The position numbers were made by a program, and so were the translations under genes. The notes below the pieces were generated by a model. It made no database searches and had not been told where the DNA came from. It worked only from the letters and a program-made list of their open reading frames with translations. Shown piece after piece: positions 1 through 9,700 of a DNA stretch of 64,000 nt; positions within the stretch are counted from its first letter, which is position 1, and every line of letters begins with the position of its first letter. The DNA comes from Jaenimonas drosophilae (taxonomy: Eukaryota; Euglenozoa; Kinetoplastea; Trypanosomatida; Trypanosomatidae), in contig JASAON010001609.1 of NCBI GenBank assembly GCA_030849065.1, positions 27,417 to 91,416 of the forward strand. The letters are read 5' to 3'.

Positions 1-1455
1 GCGGAGCTCCTCCTTCAAGGCATCCACCCCACCATTGGCGGGTGCGGCATTATCATCATCATCATCACCATGATGATCATCCATCGCTTCATCATCACCC
101 ACCAGACGTTCACGGGCCGCGTGGGAGTTGGGTGAAGCTTGTGCCGTCTCCGCCACATGCCGAAGCTGCTCACGAAGTTTCGTCACCTCATCCTCCAACT
201 CACGAATGCGCTTATCACCCGCGCTCTCATTGACGAAGGCACGCGTCATGATGGCCTTGGCGCGATCGGCGTAGCGCAACGTACTCAGCGTCTCTTCGTA
301 GTTGATGAGCGCAGGGCTGAGGGTGGAGAGCATGAAGGTCTTGCTGTTGCCTCCCAGCGACTCCTTCAAGAGGAAGGTGAGGGTGCTGTCGCGGTAGGGC
401 ACGTGTTTGGCCTTGGCCTGGGCACCTGACGTGCTTGGATTCGCCGCAGCCTTGCTGGCATCCGCCAGTGCGCTAATGACGAGCCCCAGCGTGGTCAAGG
501 AGCGGTTGATGAGGGCCCCCTCACGTAAGGTATCCCCCTCCGCCCCGGTGGATTTGGCCCGCTCACTTCCTGCCAAGTCCACGAGATTAATCTTCGCCCG
601 CAGCTCCGTGATCTTGGCACTGCCATCCTTCAAGGTGGACTTGCGCTTCTGCACGAGCTGAATAGCAAAGATGGCATGAGAACGGCTGGAGGAATCATTC
701 ATTTTTGTGCTGGCAATGTGGCGGCTCTCGTTGCCCATCGCCATGAGCTGCGTGATGTGGTCCACGGTGGTCACGGGAACCTCGGTGAGGCCCTCCACAT
801 ACACGCCCAAGACGGGGTGTTGGCGAACCTTCAAGGACTCCTCACTGCCGTCTTTGCGCAGCAAACACCGCACCTTCTCACGATAAATCTCCAGATAGCT
901 GATATACACGTGGACCTCCAGCTCGGGTGGGAGGGCGTGGGGCTCGGCACCGGCCGCAGCCTCACGCGCGATGGCGGCAGAGGCCTCTTGTTGGCGGCGA
1001 TGTGCCTCCTTGAAGAGCTGCTCACACAAGCGAGGGATGATGCCAGGTGACACTTGCAGATCGCGACCCCCATTGGGACCCATCATGCAGTAGCTCTTGC
1101 CACTGCCCGTCTGGCCATAGGCAAAGATGCACGTATTGAAGCCACCAAAGCTAGAAAGGAGCACCGGCCGGCCGAGGTCTTCGTAGACCTGATCCTGTGG
1201 CACATTTGGGTCGTAGGCATGATCAAAGGAGAAGCTGTGGCTGCGATCATCCATGCCGCCACCTCCACCATCGTTGGATGGGATGCCATTCTCGAAGATC
1301 ACGAGGGACTTGCCATCCATGAAGCGCAAACAGAGGCCGGATTGGCTGCGCTGCTCCATGGCGTTGAGGGGCCGAGCGCGCACACACACAGTGATACAGT
1401 TGTCTTCGTAGGCAGCGGCAGGGGATGGGCTGCCATCGGTGGGTGGAGCGTCCAT
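1..1455 (-). CDS. Kinesin-3 family motor protein, N-terminal part (C-terminus beyond window edge)
   Basis: This is a microtubule motor with an N-terminal motor domain; 485 codons are visible and the frame runs open off the left edge. The P-loop GQTGSGKS is at about residues 114-121. Further on are switch I with SSRSH, switch II with LVDLAGSER, and the closing motor segment with SLGGNSKT and TLRYADRAK. The kinesin-3 (KIF1/UNC-104) type is suggested by FSFDHAYDP, VYEDLG, FAYGQTGSGKSYCMMG and a GVYVEGL segment after the LEIYREKV helix. After the motor come a short helical region and an Asp/His-rich stretch. The ATG at 1455 is the first in frame after an upstream in-frame TAG. In flagellates kinesin-3 usually carries vesicles or flagellar cargo, but the cargo tail is not in the window. 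The family assignment is from recalled motor motifs and is strong; the cellular role is inferred. Confidence 0.9.
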   Translation of the reverse strand, partial: MDAPPTDGSPSPAAAYEDNCITVCVRARPLNAMEQRSQSGLCLRFMDGKSLVIFENGIPSNDGGGGGMDDRSHSFSFDHAYDPNVPQDQVYEDLGRPVLLSSFGGFNTCIFAYGQTGSGKSYCMMGPNGGRDLQVSPGIIPRLCEQLFKEAHRRQQEASAAIAREAAAGAEPHALPPELEVHVYISYLEIYREKVRCLLRKDGSEESLKVRQHPVLGVYVEGLTEVPVTTVDHITQLMAMGNESRHIASTKMNDSSSRSHAIFAIQLVQKRKSTLKDGSAKITELRAKINLVDLAGSERAKSTGAEGDTLREGALINRSLTTLGLVISALADASKAAANPSTSGAQAKAKHVPYRDSTLTFLLKESLGGNSKTFMLSTLSPALINYEETLSTLRYADRAKAIMTRAFVNESAGDKRIRELEDEVTKLREQLRHVAETAQASPNSHAARERLVGDDEAMDDHHGDDDDDNAAPANGGVDALKEELR

Positions 1456-1593
1456 GATGAGAACACTGTCCTAGTACCTGTTGTAGTTTGCGTGCTTCAC
1501 AACCAAAACCTCTCGTAGTGGCGGATGATGAGGCTGACGCAGTGTTGTGCTTTTTTTCTTTGTCAGTGGAGTGAGGACCAACACGTAAAACGG

Positions 1594-1620
1594 CTAAGGA
1601 GGGGAGGAAGTGAAGAGGTC
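1594..1620 (-). promoter_or_regulatory. Predicted trans-splice acceptor for the kinesin gene
   Basis: On the minus strand a run rich in C and T ends in TTAG, with the AG at 1595-1594. This is a typical kinetoplastid spliced-leader acceptor and would leave a 5' UTR of about 140 nt. A second pyrimidine tract of TTC units lies further upstream at 1784-1809 and could be used instead. Confidence 0.4.
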
Positions 1621-3110
1621 CTACTAGATGGCTAGCCAGGCTGTGTGTGTGTTGGTGTGTTTGAGAGGATGAGCAAGAAGAAGTATTCCTCCAAACCCTA
1701 TATTTTGTGTATGGTAGGTGGTGACGTAGACGCGCTACACCGCCAACTTTATGGGAACCTCTCATGTGTGTAACGTGACGTACGAAGAAGAAGAAGAAGA
1801 AGAAGAAGACGATTGTGTTTGCTGGACACGTGGAGGGCAACACAACCCAGGGAGGCTCATGAACCGTTCATGAAGCTGAATAAGGTACGCCAGCGGCAGT
1901 AGGAGTACCAGCTGCGCAACGGCACTGCGCATCACATACGAGATCTGCAACATGTTAGTGAGTGTTTCCAGATTATGGAATGAGCAATTTCTTTTTTTTT
2001 CATTCTCACATTTGCTCACTCCCAGCACACCGATACAGCAACAACAGCATGTGTGGGACGGAGTAGTCGTACACCCTCCCAACACTCCGGCCCGTGCTGC
2101 ACAGCTGCACGCCAACAAAGAGAAGTCACCGCTGAGATAGATGATGTTGCGGGGAGGATAGCTGCCACCGTTGCTATGTGTGGCACTCACACGCCCCCAC
2201 CCCTGCACCATCAAGAATATAACGAGAAGAGGAAGAAGATGAAGAGTTGGGCCTAACTTCATGAAGCGAATGTAGGCCATCACATCTTGTGGCCATGACA
2301 AGGGGGACCCCTCAGATATACGCATTCAAGAAAAAATGGCTGGTCTGTGGCACAGAATATATTCCCAAGGGTGGGATGGGACTGTGTGTGTGTGTGTGTG
2401 AAGAGATTCACTGAACAGCAACAATGATTCTACACAGGTCGTTCATCACTCCTACCAACACACGCACACACACGTCCACGAACGTGTGCTGGCATTCCAG
2501 GCTAGACTAATCCGACTGGCCGGAAGAAGCGGGGGAGCATATATGTGCCCCAAAGTGATTTTAGCACCATTGAAGACGGTGCAGCACCAGCATGACCACC
2601 TCCTCACCCACACAACAACACCACCACAACAGCAACAACAAGAAGAGGGCATAACAATAAAAGCATTGAGCGAAGCAACGCAGAATGCAACCATTAAAAA
2701 GGTTCAGAAGAAGAACAAAAAATATAAAAAAGAAATGTGGAGGCATGCACATGACCGAATGCATGGGTGTTTGGGGGGGGGCGTCGAGGGGAGAAAGGAG
2801 ATACGGGTTGGGCAGTGAAGGGGAGGTGGTACGACCACGGCAGGGGCATTTAGAGAGGTAGAGCCTCCCACCACTTCATGTACGTTGAGCACCCTCTTCT
2901 GTGAAACAAAATCGTGGCACGAACCCAATTCACGTGGCACACATACACACGCACTCCCTCCACACAACTTCATAACGGATGAAGGGGCCCTCCCCCACGA
3001 GCACTCTCCCCCTCACGCACACACACACACACCTTACGAAAGGAACGCATGTCAGGCACACACACACACACAAAAACCTCACGCACACAACGTGTGTGTT
3101 TGTGCTCAGG

Positions 3111-3132
3111 AACAACAACAACAACAACAACA
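3111..3132. repeat. (CAA)n microsatellite
   Basis: About seven uninterrupted CAA units, lying just downstream of the isocitrate dehydrogenase stop codon. On the transcribed strand it reads (TTG)n in the 3' UTR. Confidence 0.9.
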
Positions 3133-3143
3133 AATCTCAGCTA

Positions 3144-3735
3144 TTAAAGCGCCTTGATGAGCTCATCGGTGAATTTGCTGGTGGAGAGTGGCTGGCCATT
3201 GGGCATAAGCGCGGCCAAGTCAGAGGTGGCCTTCCCGTCGTGGAAGAGCTTCTCCATCGCCTTGGTGATGAGCTCACCCACGGCATTCCAGCCAAGGTAC
3301 TCAAAGAGCATCACACCGGAGAGCAGCAGGGAGCAGGGGTTGGCCAGCTCCTGGCCAGCGATGTCGGGGGCCGTTCCGTGCGTGGCCTCAAAGATGGCGT
3401 GGCCGCTGGCGTAATTCATGTTGGCACCGGGTGCGATGCCGATGCCGCCCACCATCGCCGCCAGCTGGTCTGAGACGTAGTCACCGTTGAGATTCATGGT
3501 GGCCACGACGGAGTAGTCCAAGGGCTTCAGCAGCGTGTTCTGCAAGAAGGCATCGCAGATGCAGTCCTTCACAATCACCTTGCCCGCTGCGCTCGCCTCC
3601 TTCCACGCGGCATCGGCGGCGGCCTTGCCCTTCTCCGCCTTGATGCGCTCGTACTGCGGCACCGTGAAGACGCGATCACCAAATTCCTCCTCGGCGAGCT
3701 TGTAGCCCGTGAGCTTGAAGCCACCCTCGGTGAAT

Positions 3736-3768
<33 letters not shown>

Positions 3769-4403
3769 GAGGGGAAGTGGTGCTGAATGGCGTACTCCAC
3801 CGCAGCACGCACAAGACGCTCGCTGCCCTCGGTACTCACGGGCTTCACGCCAATGGAGGAGGTGCCGGGGAAGCGGATGGACTTCACCTTCATCTCATCC
3901 ATCAGAAACTTAATCACACGATCGCACTCCGGGGTGCCGCTCTTCCACTCGATGCCGGCGTAGATGTCTTCGGTGTTCTCACGGAAGATGGTCATGTTCA
4001 CCTGCTCCGGGTGCTTGATGGGGCTGCCCACGCCCTTGAAGTAGCGCACCGGGCGGAGGCACACGTAGAGGTCAAGCTGCTGGCGGAGCGCCACGTTCAG
4101 GGAGCGCATGCCGCCACCCACTGGAGTGGTGAGGGGCCCCTTCATGCCCACGAGGTAGGTGGAGAAGGCCTGCATCGTTTCCTCGGGCAGCCACGACTTG
4201 GTCATGTTGAAGGACTTCTCACCGGCGTAGACCTCCTTCCAGTGAATCTGGCGGTTGGGGTAGGCCTTGGCAACGGCAGCACCAAACACGGCGTGGGCCG
4301 CGGTGGTGATCTCCTTGCCGATGCCATCGCCCTCAATGAAGGGAATGATGGGGTGGTCGGGCACGATGAGACGGCCAGCCTTGAAGGTGATGCGTTCGCC
4401 CAT
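3144..4403 (-). CDS. IDH: Isocitrate dehydrogenase, bacterial (type I) family, predicted NAD-preferring
   Basis: The protein is 419 aa and catalyses oxidative decarboxylation of isocitrate to 2-oxoglutarate. It follows E. coli Icd closely: [10 protein letters not shown] near the N-terminus, the substrate loop RSLNVALRQ (containing the serine that E. coli phosphorylates), [33 protein letters not shown] and EATHGTAP. At the coenzyme site it has Asp347, Ile348, Ala354, Ser394 and Ala398, where E. coli has Lys344, Tyr345, Val351, Tyr391 and Arg395. Asp, Ile and Ala at the first three positions are typical of NAD-dependent relatives. The open frame continues about 100 codons upstream, but that part looks like UTR and holds the likely splice acceptor, so MGERITF is taken as the start. 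I see no mitochondrial presequence and no glycosomal signal (the end is LIKAL). Family assignment is firm; the coenzyme prediction is inference from residues. Confidence 0.95.
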
Positions 4404-4921
4404 CTCTGTTTGTGTTTGCGTGTAGGTGTGTGTGTGTTGGGTGGGTTGTGGGTGGAGTAAGTGAGTTGGTGTAGAGGTGGGTTGTTGTTCGCGTGGTGTG
4501 GGGTATCTATGTAAGTAATGTGCGTGTTTTTTTTTGGAAGTTGTGGTAGCGTTGGTGATGTGGCAACGCAGGAAGATGGAGGGTAGGAAGAAAAGCAATG
4601 ATGATGTGTGATGGTGGAGATGCATGCATGTGAATGTGTTGGGTCTCTTGCGTGCAATACATGAGTTCCAAGATGGTGTGTCTTCGCGCAACGCATGGCC
4701 ACACAATTGCAAAATATGGGCAACGATCTTAAGATCAATTCCTCCAAACTAACTCTGTGCTCGCATCAACGACAGTATCGGATAATGCGAAGAGTGATTG
4801 GGGTGAAGGCACCACGTGATGATGATGATGATGATGATGATGACGTGTGTGAGGTTGATTGCAAGACGGATCATCTTGCTACAACAATATATTCGTTTGT
4901 CTTTTTTTCTTGAATGAATGC
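4404..4921. other. Intergenic region with (GAT)n run
   Basis: About 0.5 kb between the M32 peptidase and isocitrate dehydrogenase. On the minus strand it holds a pyrimidine-rich stretch (about 4570-4600) followed by a first AG at 4508-4507, a likely splice acceptor for the dehydrogenase. Eight GAT units lie at 4818-4843. No gene seen. Confidence 0.5.
4818..4843. repeat. (GAT)n microsatellite
   Basis: About eight uninterrupted GAT units in the spacer downstream of the M32 peptidase. Confidence 0.9.
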
Positions 4922-6424
4922 TTATGCAAGGTAGCGCTCCTCCAGGTGCTTGCGCAGGAAGTCAGGGTTGAGTGTCTCGCCAGTGGCACGTTGCACGAGC
5001 TCATCCGTCTCGAAGAGGCTGCCGTGATCCCAAATCTTCTCCTTCTGCTTCGCCAAGATGGGGCCGAGCGTGCCCTGACGAAGGCAGTCATCCACAACCG
5101 CAGCCCCGAGCTCCTTCTTGATGGTGGCCATGAGCTGCGCAGCGTACATGGAACCGAGAGCGTAGGTGGGGAAGTAGCCCATCGCCCCCTGCGACCAATG
5201 CACGTCCTGCAAGCAGCCAAGGTTGTCCTTGCCCGTGGTCTCGAGGCCGAGGTACGCCTTCATCTTCTGATTCCACACCGCCGGCACCTCCTCGGCCTCC
5301 ATCTTGCCGGAGACGAGGTCTCGCTCAATCTCATAGCGCAGAATGACGTGGAGTGGGTAGCACACCTCATCCGCATCAACGCGGATGTAGCTGGGCTCCA
5401 CGTGTTGGAAGAGCTTACGCACATTCTCCACGGAGAAGGAGGGGTGCTGGCCAAAGTGCTCGGGCAAGGTGGCGGCCAAGTGCGTCAAGAAGGAGGTGGC
5501 GCGGCCAATCTGGAACTCAGCAAAGAGGGATTGGCTCTCGTGGATGCCCAAGGAACGTGCCATGCATACGGGCAGGCCACGCATCTCACGAGGGCCACAG
5601 TTCTGCTCGTACTTGGCATGGCCCGTCTCGTGAATGATGCCGTACAAGCTCTGTGCCAGCACCTCCTCATTGTAGTTGGTCGTGACGCGGCAGTCATCCT
5701 GCGTCATGCCCGTGAAGGGGTGTGGGCTCACGTCCAGCCTGCCACCTTCAAAATCAAAGTCCCACACTTTCATGTAGCCACGTCCGAGGGCCTCTTGCTT
5801 ATCCAGGGGCATCGGGCTGGGGAAGGGGGTGCCAGCAGCCTCACCCTTCTGCTTGGCCAAGATGCGCTGAAGGAGCTCCGGCAGCCACGCCTTCACCTTC
5901 CCAAAGATGGCGTCGAGGGTGGCAATCGTGAGGCCAGGCTCGTAGAGCTGCATCAGGGCTTCGTAAGGGGTGATGTTGGTGCCCTGGGCGAGGTAGCCGC
6001 CCTCCTCCCTGGCCACGGCCACCAGCTCCTTCAGCACTGGAAGAAAGGAGGCGAAGTTGTTGGCGGCACGGCTCTCCTTCCACGTCATGTGGGCCTTGGT
6101 GGTGAGGCGGGCCTTGCGCTCAACGAAGTCGTTGGGGAGGAGGTTTGATTGGCGCCACAGACGCGTCATCTCGCGGAGGTTGGCGAGCTGCGTGGCGGAG
6201 AAGGTTGAGGATGGGGCAGCGTTGGCCTCCTCCACCCACTTCTTTGAATCAGATGAGGTGAGGAGGCTATGGATGTGCTCCAACACAGCCGCCAGGGCAT
6301 CCCCGCGGGACTCCTCGCCCTTGGGTGGCATATTCACGTTCATATCCCAGTCGGCGAGGGCGGCGAGGTGCTCGAAGTGGTACATGTGGCGAAACAACTT
6401 CTCCAGAGATTGGTAGGCCTGCAT
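4922..6424 (-). CDS. Metallocarboxypeptidase, M32 (carboxypeptidase Taq) family
   Basis: The protein is 500 aa, the usual M32 length. M32 enzymes are zinc carboxypeptidases that remove C-terminal residues from peptides; outside prokaryotes they are known mainly from kinetoplastids and a few other protists. All family motifs are visible: HPF followed by DDCRVTT, the zinc motif HETGH at residues 265-269, HESQSLF, the IRVDADE segment and the LGCLQDVHW segment. No signal peptide, presequence or PTS1 is seen, so a cytosolic place is likely. The ATG chosen (MQAYQSL) directly follows a good pyrimidine tract and AG; the longer open frame upstream is UTR. I recall that an M32 gene lies beside isocitrate dehydrogenase in Leishmania too, which would fit conserved gene order. 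Confidence 0.96.
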   Translation of the reverse strand: MQAYQSLEKLFRHMYHFEHLAALADWDMNVNMPPKGEESRGDALAAVLEHIHSLLTSSDSKKWVEEANAAPSSTFSATQLANLREMTRLWRQSNLLPNDFVERKARLTTKAHMTWKESRAANNFASFLPVLKELVAVAREEGGYLAQGTNITPYEALMQLYEPGLTIATLDAIFGKVKAWLPELLQRILAKQKGEAAGTPFPSPMPLDKQEALGRGYMKVWDFDFEGGRLDVSPHPFTGMTQDDCRVTTNYNEEVLAQSLYGIIHETGHAKYEQNCGPREMRGLPVCMARSLGIHESQSLFAEFQIGRATSFLTHLAATLPEHFGQHPSFSVENVRKLFQHVEPSYIRVDADEVCYPLHVILRYEIERDLVSGKMEAEEVPAVWNQKMKAYLGLETTGKDNLGCLQDVHWSQGAMGYFPTYALGSMYAAQLMATIKKELGAAVVDDCLRQGTLGPILAKQKEKIWDHGSLFETDELVQRATGETLNPDFLRKHLEERYLA

Positions 6425-6794
6425 CGTGGATGAGTGTGTTGGGTTGTGGGTGTTTTGAAACCGATAGATGGGTGTTCTTGATGCTTGATGATGGGAGAAT
6501 AAAAGTGAAGAAGAGAATATGTGATGATGATGCAACAATGTGCTTCCCTCTTTGATTCTCCTCCACCCCTCACCGCGCAGTGGGAAGGGGGCCAACAACA
6601 ACAGCAACAACAACAACAGCATGACTTAGACGGGAAGTAGGAAGGGCGTGAAAGAGCCCATATTATGGCGTACTTATCGTGGGTTTCAAATCACAAAAAG
6701 AAAAACAAAAATTCATCTTACTCGGCACGAATGAAGCACATGCATCCATCACGTGAATGATGATGATGAGGAGGAGGAGGGGCATGCCCACGGA
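6425..6794. other. Intergenic region between RRP12 and the M32 peptidase
   Basis: About 0.37 kb. It holds an interrupted CAA run (about 6593-6619) and the predicted splice acceptor of the downstream M32 gene. No gene seen. Confidence 0.5.
6484..6518 (-). promoter_or_regulatory. Predicted trans-splice acceptor for the M32 peptidase gene
   Basis: On the minus strand a T/C-rich tract (6518 to 6491) is followed by the first AG at 6485-6484. The resulting 5' UTR would be about 59 nt, with the chosen ATG the first one downstream. Confidence 0.5.
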
Positions 6795-9700
6795 CTACTT
6801 CTGCTGTGCTGCAGTCTTGGCCTTCTCTCCCTTCAAGTGGCGGTTGGATACCACCTCGAAGCGGTGAAGCGCCTGGCGTGCGTTGCGGCGATTCATGTAG
6901 CGACGGTTGAGCGGTACGTAGGCGTAAGGTTCAATGTTGCCACGCTTCACATCACCCACACCTGCACCCTGGAACTCATCACCCTTGCGGATATCCTCCT
7001 CCACGCGCTGCCGCTTCGCCTCCATGCGCTCCGCCTTCTGATCTCGCAGGCGGGTGATTTGTTGCGCGCTCGGGCCAACGACGCGTCCTCCATTGAGCTT
7101 CGCCGCCGCCTTCTGCGCCGCTGCCTCACTCACCCGGTTGCCGTAGCGCTTCATGAGCTCTTCATTCTCAAAGTCCTCCGTCTCGTCGGTGCGTGCGCGC
7201 TTGCCGCTGCGCGTATTGACGATGGCGCCAGCATTCACCGCCTCGGCGTTGAGGAGGCCATTGTTCTTGCGGAGTAGGCGATCGGCCAAGGCCTGGCGGC
7301 GGCGCAAATCATCTTCGCGGTGCTTCTCCTCCATGCTCACGATGCGCAGCTTGCCATCGGTTTGGAAGTCGAGATGCATCGTGTCGTACTCATCCTCGGC
7401 ATCCTCGCCCCGGTGAAACATGGCGGAGGTGCTACCAAAAGTGGGGGCACTGTGCTTGGCAACGAAGGTAGTGAGAGCACCAGCCTGGAGGAGGTCCTCC
7501 TCCGCGGCATCTTCACGTCCCGCGTGCATCGACGCACCAAGAAAGAGCCGATCAAACTCATTCTTTTGTTCCTCCTGACGCTTCTTCAGTTGGTGCTCAG
7601 CCTTCTTCTCTTCTCGCCGCATCATCTTGTGCGTGTAGCGCAGGAAGTTCTTGGAACCAATGGGGAAGATGGGATCCACCTCAGCCAAGCCAAAGCGCTT
7701 GATGCACTTCTCGAGAAGCACACGCATCTGCATGCGAATGGTGCTGGAAACGTGTGGCTGCGAGGTGACGAGGGCAATGGCGTAGAGCAGCTTGGGCAGG
7801 GCCAACTTGGCTGCCTTGGCCACGGATGGGCTGCGCTTCATCAACTTCAGCGTCATGCGGGCGAAGATGCTGGCTGCGGAGCGCACCTCCACCATGGAGG
7901 ATTCCATGAGCTGAAAGCCCAAGGCCACCGCGGCGTTGAGGTCCTTCTCGGGGAGCTCGTGGTGGGTTAGATACACCATCTTGGCCATGCAAACCACCGC
8001 ACTCGAGATCATCTGCGCCGTCTTGCCCGAGAGGCCGGCAATCACCAGGTGCAGAACGTAGTTGGATGGAGCACCTGCAGAGGTGGCGTAGCGCTGCATC
8101 TTCTCGAGCACCTCCATCGTCATGGCCCGTGTCTCGCTGCTGCGCTCGCGTGAGAAGAGTATCACCTCCGCAATGGAGGATTGAATGGTCTGTCGCATCT
8201 CATTCGGGTGATAGAGTTTGCAGGCATCGAGCACCCACGAGAGGCAGCGAATGCGCATCTTCACGCCAGAGATGGTCACGTGGCGCCGCCCAACATGAAT
8301 GAGGCCCACCACACGATGAAAGAGAGGAAAAATATCCTGAATGCGGTGCTCAAAGAGGGCAAAGAGGAGTTTGTAGGCCTTCTTCTGCAGCAGGCGTGAC
8401 TCCGGTGCGGGGTCCATCAGCACGGGCTCAATCACATCCCCAAAGAGGGACATGACGTGCTCTGTGGGAAGTTGGCCCACAACGGCACACGCAATATCCA
8501 AGATCATGCGGCGCTTCGATGTCAGTGGCTGATTGCCCGCCTTGGCACTGCTGCCATCACCACTGCCGCTGACTCCATCAGCCTTGGCTTGAGCACTGGC
8601 GGCGATGTTGGCGCCAACGGTTAAGATGCCCGTCAAGATGGTCGTCATCACCGCGGGGGAGCACACCTTGGAGAAGCTCTGGATGGCCAACAACACGGCC
8701 GTGGAGTCGTGGGTCTCAAAGGTGTTACACAGCTTCGGCATGATGTTGGCGCTGTACTTGCTGAAGATGGAGCAGCCCTCCTTGGCCACGGCTTGGCTAA
8801 TGTTGTGGTAGCGGTGTGGGTTCCAGGTGGGATCATTCATGCTGAGATAGAGGTCATCCTCGTCGAGGGCATCGCGGCGATCACGACGGTGGCGTGCCGC
8901 CACCTCCGCTGAGTTTGGCTTCTCACTTGGCCGCCGCATATCATCCTCGAGCAGCTCCACATCATCATCCTCATCCTCCTCCTCCTCTGCCGCTGTAGCG
9001 AGTTGGTGATAGCCGTCGCAGAGCACATGGAGGGCGGTGGCGCTGGTATCCACGAAGCTCGGAGAGCTCAACAACCCCACCAACTGCTTCGCCACATCAC
9101 GGAAACTGCCGTCGGTGATGGTGGTTGGGTAGTGGCAGAAGCCAACGGCAATTCTCCAGTACTGAATCTGCAACGCCGTCCATCGCGTGAGCTCCTCCGC
9201 CCGCCCCGCGCGCTCCGCCTCCACCGCCTGCCTACTCACGAACTGAATGCTGGGGAAGAAGTGCTCAACGAGATATGGCAGGCTATCGTGGTCAGCGAGA
9301 CGACGAATCACGCCGAGGGTGTAGCTGTTGGCCCAACGTGCGCCACCTTCACCGCGGAGCTCCGCCTCATAGGCCTCCTGTGGGTCAAAGGGGAGAATCT
9401 CAACGAAGTCAGCCACTGACATGCCCTTGCCCAGTGCCACCATCACGCGCTCCACCTTGGGGTTCAGCGTGGCATCATCCATGGAGCGCAGCTTATTCAG
9501 CACCTTCAAAAAGAAGGTGATGCTCGGAAAGCGCGTCGTGAAGGGAATGATGGAAGCCTCGGCCGTAGATGATGATGATGATGATGATGGTGTGGCAACA
9601 CGTACACGCTTGACGTAGCTAAGACGGGCAAAGAGGTGTTCGAGCATATCCAGCGCGAGGCCCCAGTAGTTCTGTGTGGCAGGCTTCAGCAATGAGAGGA

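Larger units (their letters stand above)
1456..3143. other. Long intergenic region between isocitrate dehydrogenase and kinesin
   Basis: About 1.7 kb with no convincing gene. Open frames on both strands here are short and rich in Ser, His or Cys runs made by microsatellites. It contains (GAA)n near 1784-1809, (TG)n near 2386-2400, several CA runs between 3000 and 3072 and (CAA)n at 3111-3132. It must hold the 3' UTR of the dehydrogenase and the 5' UTR of the kinesin. Confidence 0.6.

Noticed and set aside
1762..2325. Minus-strand open frame of 187 codons in the first long spacer
   Set aside because: Although on the coding strand, it has Cys and Ser runs from microsatellites and overlaps the likely splice tract of the kinesin gene; no family features.
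4404..4712. N-terminal extension of isocitrate dehydrogenase
   Set aside because: The extra 103 codons contain a splice-like tract and TG-rich leader, and bacterial relatives start at MGERI-like sequence.
4859..6148. Long plus-strand open frame (429 codons) opposite the M32 peptidase
   Set aside because: It is the antisense shadow of a gene with complete catalytic motifs; its translation is Leu/His/Val-rich without family features.
6680..6700. A GGGTTTCAAATC stretch resembling a tRNA B box
   Set aside because: Spacing is off by one base, and no A box or clover-leaf arms can be drawn around it.
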